Shown here: positions 7,556 through 14,115 of the stretch, piece after piece
How positions within the stretch are numbered: position 1 is the first letter of the stretch
Layout: the number at the start of each line of letters is the position of its first letter
NCBI GenBank assembly: GCA_027482985.1
Contig: JAIXVO010000163.1
Location: 1 to 15,241, forward strand
Length of the DNA stretch: 15,241 bases
Origin: Cyanobacteriota bacterium
GTDB lineage: Bacteria > Cyanobacteriota > Cyanobacteriia > Leptolyngbyales > Leptolyngbyaceae
Direction: 5' to 3'
Notes under the pieces: model-generated
What the model was told of the DNA's origin: nothing
Databases searched by the model: none
Seen by the model: the letters and a program-made list of their open reading frames with translations, nothing else
Position numbers and translations under genes: made by a program

Positions 7556-7822
7556 ATGACTAAGCACTACATTCTCAGTCTCGATCCCACCGCCAAGTAT
7601 GAGTGGGAGCGCTGCACGTTACGCGACCCGATTACCGCCGAGCATCCGGCTTTGGCTGAGTTGGTCGCCAAAGCGGTCGGCGATCGCGCTGGCGCTTATC
7701 TCATTGCCATCAACATTGAGGTGCAGGTATTGGAATCCACGCCGACTACTGCTAACCCGTTGCCCAACCTCGTGGAAGTGCCGGTGCGGACGGCTCATCC
7801 TGTCCTTGCCGAAGTCGCCTGA
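7556..7822 (+). CDS. Small hypothetical protein (88 aa)
   Basis: I do not recognise this protein. It is predicted soluble: an N-terminal 'HYILSLDPTAKYEW' beta-like segment, a middle helix ('PALAELVAKAVGDR'), then 'AYLIAINIEVQVLE' and a Pro/Val-rich tail. There is no signal peptide or membrane span. No clear Shine-Dalgarno sequence precedes the ATG, so it may be translated from a short or leaderless transcript starting at the candidate promoter just upstream. It is the first of three small same-strand genes with gaps of 85 and 52 bp, plausibly one transcript. The overlapping frame from 7599 is a shadow until 7836 or 7908. Confidence 0.6.
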   Translation: MTKHYILSLDPTAKYEWERCTLRDPITAEHPALAELVAKAVGDRAGAYLIAINIEVQVLESTPTTANPLPNLVEVPVRTAHPVLAEVA

Positions 7823-7907
7823 GGGCACGCCGCGTATGAGTATTCAACTCACCCTCTGTTGGTTTCTCCTAACGCCTGATATTCTTTCTTCCTGGAGATT
7901 TCTCGTG

Positions 7908-8282
7908 ATGAAACTGAGTTTGAGCCAGTATCCCGGTGCGATCGCGCAGGCGGCCCAAGCCGTGAATGAAATTGAGCATCGCCTGAATGAAGCCCGTCAG
8001 CATCTTGCCCGGTTGGAAGGGAATGCCGATCGTGTGGTGGCTTTTGAAGCCCATTTGAAAAATGACAATCAGCGCCGAGCACGCCGCTTTGAAGTGTTGC
8101 AAGCTGATTTGGAATATCGTCATGCAAATGATGCCTTGAATCGGTTGACTACTGAAAAGGCGAATGCGATCGCCCGCCTGGAACATTTGCGCAATGAATT
8201 TAGTGTGGCGAAGCTGGAAACCCAACTGGCGATCGCCCAGAAATTAGTGGGTCTGGAGGCGCGGGAGTTGGTGGGTTTGTAA
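7908..8282 (+). CDS. Small coiled-coil hypothetical protein (124 aa)
   Basis: I do not recognise this protein. Almost all of it is a charged, Ala/Leu/Glu/Arg-rich helix: 'VNEIEHRLNEARQHLARLEG' at 19-38, then heptad-like segments to about residue 115, with no Pro after residue 9. It is very likely a coiled coil or long helical hairpin that oligomerises. The start is ATG at 7908 because GGAGA at 7893-7897 lies ten bases upstream. An ATG at 7836 would add 24 residues including a hydrophobic 'LTLCWFLL' stretch, but has no ribosome site. It is the middle gene of the three-gene cluster. It contains three HIP1 sites, so it has resided long enough in the genome to share local signatures. Function is unknown. 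Confidence 0.7.
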   Translation: MKLSLSQYPGAIAQAAQAVNEIEHRLNEARQHLARLEGNADRVVAFEAHLKNDNQRRARRFEVLQADLEYRHANDALNRLTTEKANAIARLEHLRNEFSVAKLETQLAIAQKLVGLEARELVGL

Positions 8283-8334
8283 GTTCCGAAATAGGGTTAA
8301 ATGGGATAGCGATCGTGGTGAAGCAAAGCAGGCT

Positions 8335-8715
8335 ATGGCGATTATCCTCACGCCCGAAGAAATTGACTTTTATCGAACTGAACTCACAGATTACCCCGAA
8401 GCCCTGGCAGCATTGGCTGTGTTAGCCGATTGCGAAGGCGATTTAGAAGATGCTGCCATTACGCTGGCAATCCAGGTCGGGCAAGAACCCGACATCTCAA
8501 CCGCCTGGATTGACGGTTTAGCCAAACGCTGGCGGCACATCATTTGCCATGCCGATATTCGCGATGGGCTGGAAGATGGGCTATCCGGCGAGGTCTTGAC
8601 CCTGTTGAAAGCCAACACCCAACTGCCGCTCCGGTTAGCCACTCCCGTCGCCATTTTTGTGATCAAAACTGGGGTGGAATCGTTTTGCAAACCCCTGATC
8701 GAAAAGTTCGGCTAA
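8335..8715 (+). CDS. Small acidic helical hypothetical protein (126 aa)
   Basis: I do not recognise this protein. It begins 'MAIILTPEEIDFYRTEL' and is strongly acidic in its first half ('DCEGDLEDAA'). It looks all-helical. The C-terminal third is more hydrophobic ('LPLRLATPVAIFVIKTGVESF', about 100-120) and could be a buried or membrane-associated helix pair, although 'KTG' and the polar residues argue against a simple membrane span. The small all-helical form is compatible with an adaptor domain, but that is a guess. Only a weak AGG lies before the ATG. It closes the three-gene cluster and is followed 8 bp later by a ten-copy heptamer array. Confidence 0.7.
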   Translation: MAIILTPEEIDFYRTELTDYPEALAALAVLADCEGDLEDAAITLAIQVGQEPDISTAWIDGLAKRWRHIICHADIRDGLEDGLSGEVLTLLKANTQLPLRLATPVAIFVIKTGVESFCKPLIEKFG

Positions 8716-8723
8716 TGCCGTAA

Positions 8724-8798
8724 GACAGAAGGCAGAGGGCAGAGGGCAGAGGGCAGAGGGCAGAGGGCAGAGGGCAGAGGGCAGAGGGCAGAGGGCAG
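8724..8798. repeat. Long STRR array, (GGCAGAG)9 plus partial units
   Basis: Nine perfect GGCAGAG heptamers run from 8731 to 8793, followed by GGCAG (8794-8798) and preceded by a variant GACAGAA (8724-8730). It starts 8 bp after the stop codon at 8715. Perfect identity of nine units suggests recent slippage expansion and probable copy-number variation between strains. Confidence 0.92.
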
Positions 8799-8807
8799 TC
8801 TCAACGG

Positions 8808-8839
8808 TAGGATGGGCTAGTCGTGAGCCGTAACGCATC
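8808..8839. repeat. REP-like imperfect inverted repeat
   Basis: GATG (8811-8814) with CATC (8836-8839), and GGCT (8815-8818) with AGCC (8826-8829), form an interrupted stem over a 7-nt loop. The flanking text (GTAGGATGG and GTAACGCATC) resembles dispersed palindromic repeats common in cyanobacterial intergenic DNA. A copy elsewhere in the genome would be needed to confirm this. Confidence 0.35.
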
Positions 8840-8915
8840 GCAGGATGGTTTCTCGCATCCAACCCTTCAGTCGATCGCATCCCATTCGCAGCAATAGAAT
8901 TTGCTCAATGAGTAG

Positions 8916-8947
8916 CCTCCAAAAAACTAATTCAGCTGAATGGGAGG
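8916..8947. promoter_or_regulatory. Nested palindrome (possible operator)
   Basis: ATTCAGCTGAAT (8930-8941) is a perfect 12-bp palindrome. Outside it, CCTCC (8916-8920) and GGAGG (8943-8947) form a second inverted pair. It lies about 130 bp upstream of doxX. A dimeric regulator site is possible, but no known motif is matched. Confidence 0.35.
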
Positions 8948-9076
8948 TTGAAAGGACGATGCTACCGAGTCTTGCTCCAGGCACGACCTTTGTTCGAATA
9001 CAAACTATTTGCCTAAAAAGTATTTCTAGCGTTACGATTGAATCAACAATTTCTTTAGATTCGCTGGAGGTCATGG

Positions 9077-9613
9077 ATGGCTACTCCTCAGCCCGTGGTT
9101 GGCTTGCGCCGGAAGGACATTACTTTGGCCTATGTTCTGTTACGGATTCTGTTTGGCATCGGCTTTTTTAATATTGGGCTGGGCAAAATTGGCGGCATTG
9201 GCGGATTTGCCAATGCGATGGCTGCACAGTTTAAGGATACGTTTCTCCCCGCGCCCCTAGTACAAGCCACCGCAGCGCTCGTGCCGCCCTTGGAATTGGC
9301 GATCGGGCTACTGCTGATTTTCGGTCTGTTTACTCGCGGCGCGCTGGTGGCGGGTTTTATTCTGATGATGATTTTGCAAGCGGGGGTCACGTTACTGAAG
9401 GATTGGAATACCGCTTCCAACCAACTGATTTACTGCATCATTTTCTTTATTCTGCTGGCGGGGGCTGGCTTCAATGCGTTCTCCCTGGATCACTGGTGGA
9501 GCCGTAAAAAAGCAACCGAGACGGGCGATCGCATGATGACCGACATCACCCCCTTCCGCCGCTACCTGCTGGCTCCGTTCTCGCGTCGCCCGGCGGCGAA
9601 GCGCTCCTACTAA
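9077..9613 (+). CDS. DoxX-family membrane protein
   Basis: This is a small integral membrane protein of the DoxX family, which includes quinone-linked oxidoreductase subunits and thiosulfate or oxidative-stress related proteins. Four hydrophobic spans are visible at about 17-37, 62-82, 88-108 and 117-137. Family-like elements are 'LLRILFGIGFFNIGLGKI' at the start and 'VPPLELAIGLLLIFGLFTR' at 69-87. The tail (141-178) is polar and basic ('RRYLLAPFSRR') and probably cytoplasmic. GGAGG at 9066-9070, six bases before the ATG, is the strongest ribosome site in the window and fixes the start; another ATG at 9073 is out of frame. It lies 17 bp before a type II NAD(P)H dehydrogenase gene, so the two are probably co-transcribed and may act together on the quinone pool. 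Confidence 0.85.
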   Translation: MATPQPVVGLRRKDITLAYVLLRILFGIGFFNIGLGKIGGIGGFANAMAAQFKDTFLPAPLVQATAALVPPLELAIGLLLIFGLFTRGALVAGFILMMILQAGVTLLKDWNTASNQLIYCIIFFILLAGAGFNAFSLDHWWSRKKATETGDRMMTDITPFRRYLLAPFSRRPAAKRSY

Positions 9614-9630
9614 ACCAGAGGACAACACCC

Positions 9631-10932
9631 ATGAAACGTCCGCAAGTTGCCGTGGTTGGCGCGGGGTTTGGGGGGATGCAAGCCGCTCAGTCGTTGGCGC
9701 AGGTCGGTGCAGATGTGCTGCTGATTGACCGCCACAACTACAACACCTTTATCCCGCTCCTGTATCAAGTGGCTCTGGCACAATTAGAACCCGAACTGAT
9801 TGCCTATCCAATCCGGACTTTGTTCCGTGGGCAACGACGGTTCCGGTTCTTAATGGACACGGTGACTCGGATTGACCTACCACAGCAGCAAATTCACACT
9901 TCGCAGGAAGTGATTTCCTACGATTATTTGGTGCTGGCCACTGGGAGTCAGCCGCGACAGGTCGATTTACCGGGAGTGGCTCAGTCTGCCTGGATGTTGC
10001 GGACTTTAGACGATGCGATCGCCCTTCGGCATCAGGTCATCACCTGTTTGGAACGGGCGGCGCATGAACCCGACGCCTTGCAACGGCAACAACTGCTGAC
10101 CTTCGTGATTGTGGGCGGCGGTGCAACGGGCGTGGAGGTGGCGGGTGCCCTGGTGGAACTCAGTCGATCGCTAATCCGGCGGGATTACCCGATGTTGCGG
10201 CGGGCGGATGTCCAAATTGTGCTACTCCAGGGGGGCGATCGCCTGTTGCCCGATCTGCCTCCCCGCCTGGGCAGTTACACCCATCAGCAATTGCGTCGTC
10301 TGGGAGTGGATGTGCATCTGAAGGCCAGTGTCAGTGCCGTCGAGCCAGATGGCATTTACTTACAGAATGGTCAATCGATCGCGACGGAAACGGTAATCTG
10401 GACGGCTGGACTAGAAGCCTCACTGCCGGAACTGGTCGGCTCGGTGGCTCAAAATCAACGGCGGAAACTGGCTGTCCTGCCGACGTTGCAACTGGCAGCC
10501 TACCCAGAAGTTTATGCCGTTGGGGATCTCGCGAATGTGCAGGCATTGCCCCTCACCGGGGTCGCGCCGGAAGCGTTGCAGGCAGGCGTTACCGTAGCTC
10601 GAAACATTCGGCGACAAATGCAGGGGCGATCGCCGCAACCGTTCCAGTATTTCAACAAGGGACGATTAGCGATCATTGGCTGTTTTACCGGAGTCGGGAA
10701 AATTGCGGGTATTCCCATCACTGGGTTTCTGCCCTGGTTCCTGTGGCTAGCGGTGCATCTGGTTTACCTACCAGGATGGCGAAATCGGTTGCTGGTGTTG
10801 CTGAGTTGGCTGCAAGCTTTTGGCACGGGCGATCGCGCTGCACGCGCCATCTTAACCTCCTGGCACCCAAGTTCAGCGTCAACCGCCGCGCCGTCCACCC
10901 GGTCTGCTCAATATCCTTCCACACACCCTTAA
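9631..10932 (+). CDS. ndh: Type II NAD(P)H:quinone oxidoreductase (NDH-2)
   Basis: This is a single-subunit, non-proton-pumping flavoenzyme that passes electrons from NAD(P)H to membrane quinone. The first Rossmann motif is 'VVGAGFGG' (8-15) for FAD, with 'DRHNYNTFIPLLYQVA' (33-48) after it, as in this family. 'LATGSQPR' is at 102-109. The second nucleotide motif 'VGGGATGVEVAG' (161-172) is for NAD(P)H, and 'YAVGD' (295-299) contacts FAD. 'GVAPEALQAG' (310-319) sits where NDH-2 enzymes carry the quinone-site AQxxxQ motif, here divergent but keeping one Gln. The C-terminus has a hydrophobic 'GFLPWFLWLAVHLVYL' (365-380) membrane-binding segment, then a Ser/Thr/Pro-rich tail from about 410. AGAGGA precedes the ATG. 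It follows doxX by 17 bp. Cyanobacteria usually have several such genes (ndbA-C), and I cannot say which one this is. Confidence 0.93.
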   Translation: MKRPQVAVVGAGFGGMQAAQSLAQVGADVLLIDRHNYNTFIPLLYQVALAQLEPELIAYPIRTLFRGQRRFRFLMDTVTRIDLPQQQIHTSQEVISYDYLVLATGSQPRQVDLPGVAQSAWMLRTLDDAIALRHQVITCLERAAHEPDALQRQQLLTFVIVGGGATGVEVAGALVELSRSLIRRDYPMLRRADVQIVLLQGGDRLLPDLPPRLGSYTHQQLRRLGVDVHLKASVSAVEPDGIYLQNGQSIATETVIWTAGLEASLPELVGSVAQNQRRKLAVLPTLQLAAYPEVYAVGDLANVQALPLTGVAPEALQAGVTVARNIRRQMQGRSPQPFQYFNKGRLAIIGCFTGVGKIAGIPITGFLPWFLWLAVHLVYLPGWRNRLLVLLSWLQAFGTGDRAARAILTSWHPSSASTAAPSTRSAQYPSTHP

Positions 10933-11069
10933 GTTCATCTTGAAGTCGCTTTAATCTCAATCTCATAAAGTAACAAATAGCTGAGAAGCGATGATTGACA
11001 AACTTGCATCCTCCCAAAGGATGAAAAGTAAGTCTTGATGTTCTATGTGTGTGTGAGGCGATCGCATTA

Positions 11070-13643
11070 ATGAAATTACTCCAATCTGGTTCCCTGCTGC
11101 TGCTAGCGGGGACTCTTTTGCTGCAAACTTTGGGCGGAGCGCAAGCCCAGGAAACTTCTGCTGCCAGTCTCCTGCGGGTGACTCCCCGTGGGACACTTCG
11201 CTACAACTCCGATGGCCCTGGCTTTGACCCCTATGTTCACTTTGAGGGATTCTTACCGCTGGCCCAACAACCCGATCAAAATCTCACTTTTCTCGATGGT
11301 CGATTGCTCTTGTCAACGGATAATGGCACCTTCAGTGGTAACGTGGTGCTGGCTCACCGCTTCTTCAGTGGGTCAAACCAAATTTTCGGCGGCTATGTTG
11401 CCTACGATCGCCGCAACACAGGCAATTCTAACTTTGACCAGATTAGCTTTGGGCTGGAACGGCTGACCTCAAACTTGGACTTGCGCCTGAACACCTATTT
11501 CCCCGTTGGTGAAACGCGCTCTGTGGTAGACAGTCGTCTGGGCAATACGGCGCGCATTGTGGGGAATACCATTGGCATCGATCGGCAACAGAATTTTGAA
11601 GTTGCCCTGCGGGGTCTGGATGCCGAAGCTGGCACCCGTCTGTTTGCCTTGGGGCAAGGACACGTTTGGGGCTATGTAGGCGCTTACTACTACGCGGGTG
11701 CAGATTTTGCTGGGTTTGCTGGTGCGCGGGGGCGATTAGTGGCGCGACCCCAGAAAAATGTTGAAGTCAATCTCACGGTGCAATCGGATAGTGAGTTTGG
11801 TACCCGCGCCTGGGTGGGCGTGGGCCTCACCTTCCCCGGCTTGCCCGAAACCCGCCGCCAGGACAACTCCGTCAATCTGGCCGCGCGGCTCAGTCATCCC
11901 GTGGAACGGCAAATTGCGGTTGTCGTGGCCGAACAGACTGTGCGGGATACGGTGGCGGCGATCAATCCGCTAACAGGGCAACCCTATCGGGTGGTGTTTG
12001 TGAACACGGGTGCTGGCAGTTTCACGGATTTGAGCACCCTCAGTTTTGCCACCAATGATGTGGTGCTGGTTGGCACGGTCAATAATTTATTTGCCAGCAG
12101 TGGCAACGTGAATCTGGTCAATAATGTGCTGCTGTTGTCGGCCAATATTAACCAGTCTGTGAACACGACCTTTGGGTTGGTCACGCTGCAAGCACTCACG
12201 CCTTCGCCGATCGCCCCGACGATTCGCGGGACGGTGAACCTGGCCAGCAATAATACGGTGAGCGGCTTTAACATTACCCCGACCAATGCCGCCGGGATTC
12301 AGGGGAGCAATATCAGCAACCCCACCCTCCGCAACAACACGATCAATGGGGCCAGCACTGGGATTTTGTTGCAGAACGTCGGGAATCCGGTGATTGCGAA
12401 TAACCTCGTGACGAGCTCGGTCACGCGGGGGGTGAGCGTGAGTGAATCAGTCAATGCCCGAGTTACGAGCAATACCGTAGTCGGGGCTGTGGGTGAAGGG
12501 ATTGGGTTAGACAATGCCCTCGGAACGGTGCTGATTGATGGCAATACGGTGCGGAATGTCACTCAAACCGCGATCGATACCAATCTGGAAGCCGGAATCT
12601 TTATCCGGAACAACCGGGGCGATGCCAATATCACCATTTCCAATAATCTGACGGAGGACAATCTGCAATCCGGCAACCGGGTTGATGGGATTGAAGTCAA
12701 CCTGTGTCGGGGGAACAGTTTCGCCCCACCCGATCGCTTCACTGACAACGCCTTTGCCACCTGTAGCGCCCCCGCCAGCATGACCGTGAACGTCACGAAT
12801 AACATCGTCCGCCGCATGGGGACTGGCACCGATGGCAGTGATGGGATTGACTTCAACCTGGGCGATGGCGCAATCATGACCGCTAACCTCGATCGCAACC
12901 TGGTGGAAGATATTGCTGATGCCGGGATCACGTTTGACATCGTCAGCAGTGATACCCCGATCGCTCGTCCCACTCTCACCCTGAACATCACGAATAACAT
13001 CATCCGGCGCATGATCAATGATGACGCGATTACCGTGGAGTCCAACTCCGGCGGCGCTGTGATCCTGAACATCACGGGCAACACGATTCAAGATGTGCGA
13101 TCGGTGGGAGCGGGGGGTAATGATGGGATTGACCTGGAATTTACCACTACGGCGACGAATCCTGCCAGAAACGTTGTCAATATTTCTAACAACCAGATCA
13201 CACAAATCAGCGATCGAGCCATTGAAATCGATGCCAACAACAACGCAACCTTGCAACTCACGATCAGTAACAACACGCTCGGCACCACAGCGACCAGCAT
13301 CGGTGAGTCGATTCGCGTCCGCACTGAAAATAATGGGGCCTTAACTGCCACCATTAACAACAACACAATGACTCAAGGGAACCCCACCGTCCGGAGTCTC
13401 GAAGCGCGGGCGGATGACACCTCACGGCTCTGCGGCAACATCTTCCAGAATGTGCAGACCGCAGGCACTGGGTTCACGTTGCGTCCCGATGATGCGGGCG
13501 TCAACTTCCGCATTGTCAACAGCACCAACTTGGGTGCCCTCAACAATGGAGTGCCTGTTGTCACAACCGGGGCTGGCACCGTCACCAACATCAGCGAAGC
13601 CACCTTTAATGCACCGACACCCGGTGGCTGTACCCTTCCCTAA
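11070..13643 (+). CDS. Exported protein: N-terminal beta-barrel plus right-handed beta-helix (inverse-autotransporter-like)
   Basis: This is a large secreted or outer-membrane protein of 857 aa. The start is ATG at 11070, giving a classical signal peptide ('MKLLQSGSLLLLAGTLLL', cleavage after AQA); a GTG at 11049 in the same frame would add seven poor residues. Residues about 37-280 are alternating aromatic/polar strands with Gly turns ('GGYVAYDRRNTGNSNFDQIS', 'WGYVGAYYYAGADFAGFAGA'), closely resembling the inverse-autotransporter barrel of the intimin/invasin class. After a linker, residues about 385-795 are Asn-ladder repeats ('NNTI', 'ITNNIIRRM', 'ISNNTL'), typical of a right-handed parallel beta-helix. 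Four cysteines lie at about 546, 565, 788 and 854. It ends at a strong hairpin shared with the converging rpmA. Barrel first and passenger last is the type Ve layout; the beta-helix passenger is unusual. No catalytic residues are evident, so binding, adhesion or a structural role is inferred. Confidence 0.85.
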   Translation: MKLLQSGSLLLLAGTLLLQTLGGAQAQETSAASLLRVTPRGTLRYNSDGPGFDPYVHFEGFLPLAQQPDQNLTFLDGRLLLSTDNGTFSGNVVLAHRFFSGSNQIFGGYVAYDRRNTGNSNFDQISFGLERLTSNLDLRLNTYFPVGETRSVVDSRLGNTARIVGNTIGIDRQQNFEVALRGLDAEAGTRLFALGQGHVWGYVGAYYYAGADFAGFAGARGRLVARPQKNVEVNLTVQSDSEFGTRAWVGVGLTFPGLPETRRQDNSVNLAARLSHPVERQIAVVVAEQTVRDTVAAINPLTGQPYRVVFVNTGAGSFTDLSTLSFATNDVVLVGTVNNLFASSGNVNLVNNVLLLSANINQSVNTTFGLVTLQALTPSPIAPTIRGTVNLASNNTVSGFNITPTNAAGIQGSNISNPTLRNNTINGASTGILLQNVGNPVIANNLVTSSVTRGVSVSESVNARVTSNTVVGAVGEGIGLDNALGTVLIDGNTVRNVTQTAIDTNLEAGIFIRNNRGDANITISNNLTEDNLQSGNRVDGIEVNLCRGNSFAPPDRFTDNAFATCSAPASMTVNVTNNIVRRMGTGTDGSDGIDFNLGDGAIMTANLDRNLVEDIADAGITFDIVSSDTPIARPTLTLNITNNIIRRMINDDAITVESNSGGAVILNITGNTIQDVRSVGAGGNDGIDLEFTTTATNPARNVVNISNNQITQISDRAIEIDANNNATLQLTISNNTLGTTATSIGESIRVRTENNGALTATINNNTMTQGNPTVRSLEARADDTSRLCGNIFQNVQTAGTGFTLRPDDAGVNFRIVNSTNLGALNNGVPVVTTGAGTVTNISEATFNAPTPGGCTLP

Positions 13644-13674
13644 CCCCTAAGCTCCAGGGAAAAGTTGCCAACAA

Positions 13675-13708
13675 AAAGGAGGAGCGGGCGATCGCCCACT
13701 CCTCCTTT
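13675..13708. terminator. Strong bidirectional hairpin terminator with HIP1 at its tip
   Basis: AAAGGAGGAG (13675-13684) pairs perfectly with CTCCTCCTTT (13699-13708). After one C/A mismatch, the palindrome GGGCGATCGCCC (13686-13697) continues the stem, making a 16-bp hairpin of 34 bases. The A and T tracts at its ends give a T run in both directions (AAAAA on the left reads as U5 for the minus strand). It lies between the beta-helix gene and rpmA, which converge. Confidence 0.88.
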
Positions 13709-13738
13709 GCCAATTGACCCAAGCTGGGTCGGAATTGC

Positions 13739-14026
13739 TTATTCTGCCGCAACAGGTGTAGCGACTGGCTCAGCCACGGGATAAACGCTGACTTTCTTCC
13801 GGCTCTTGCCAACGCGTTCAAACGTCACCACGCCGCTCACCAAGGCAAACAGGGTGTCATCACTGCCCCGTCCGACATTGTTGCCGGGGTGAATTTTGGT
13901 GCCCCGCTGCCGTACTAAAATGTTGCCCGCTTTCACCACTTGCCCACCGTAGCGCTTCACGCCAAGCCGCTGAGCATTAGAATCGCGTCCGTTCCGTGTA
14001 CTACCTGTACCTTTCTTATGTGCCAT
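13739..14026 (-). CDS. rpmA: 50S ribosomal protein L27
   Basis: This is a large-subunit protein whose N-terminus reaches the peptidyl transferase centre and helps position tRNA. It begins directly with '[20 protein letters not shown]', the canonical short form without the cleavable leader found in Firmicutes. The core '[20 protein letters not shown]' (27-46) and '[12 protein letters not shown]' (51-62) are standard. At 95 aa it is about ten residues longer than E. coli L27, because of a Pro/Val/Ala tail ('[13 protein letters not shown]', 83-95). It is the second gene of a two-gene operon with rplU, 89 bp downstream. Only a weak AGG precedes the ATG. It terminates at the strong hairpin at 13675-13708. 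Confidence 0.98.
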   Translation of the reverse strand: MAHKKGTGSTRNGRDSNAQRLGVKRYGGQVVKAGNILVRQRGTKIHPGNNVGRGSDDTLFALVSGVVTFERVGKSRKKVSVYPVAEPVATPVAAE

Positions 14027-14078
14027 TTGCCTGCAACCTTACTGTTTAAGTTCTAGAGTAACGCTGAATTGGGGTGAA

Positions 14079-14096
14079 CCGCGATCGCGATCGCGG
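14079..14096. repeat. 18-bp perfect palindrome with two overlapping HIP1 octamers
   Basis: CCGCGATCGCGATCGCGG is a perfect palindrome containing two overlapping GCGATCGC copies (14081-14088 and 14087-14094). It lies in the 89-bp spacer between rplU and rpmA. In RNA it could form a GC-rich stem with almost no loop, or pair between molecules. A further GCGATCG follows at once. Confidence 0.85.
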
Positions 14097-14115
14097 CGAT
14101 CGTCAAAGCGGACAT

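Larger units (their letters stand above)
8716..9076. other. Repeat- and palindrome-rich gap before doxX
   Basis: These 361 bp hold no supported gene. They contain a heptamer array (8724-8798), a REP-like imperfect stem at 8808-8839, a nested palindrome at 8916-8947, and an AT-rich stretch (about 8990-9065) that probably carries the promoter of the doxX-ndh pair. Short frames on both strands cross the area, but they include repeat-derived sequence. Confidence 0.6.

Noticed and set aside
8724..8798. Possible CRISPR array
   Set aside because: The units are contiguous 7-mers without spacers, so this is a simple tandem repeat of STRR type.
8817..9171. Possible small genes on either strand (8817-9074 minus, 8845-9171 plus)
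   Set aside because: Both frames start or end in REP-like sequence, neither has a clear ribosome site, and the plus frame runs into doxX in another frame.
12507..13256. Long reverse frame of 249 codons inside the beta-helix gene
   Set aside because: It is a shadow frame caused by repetitive beta-helix codons; the forward frame has a signal peptide and domain structure.
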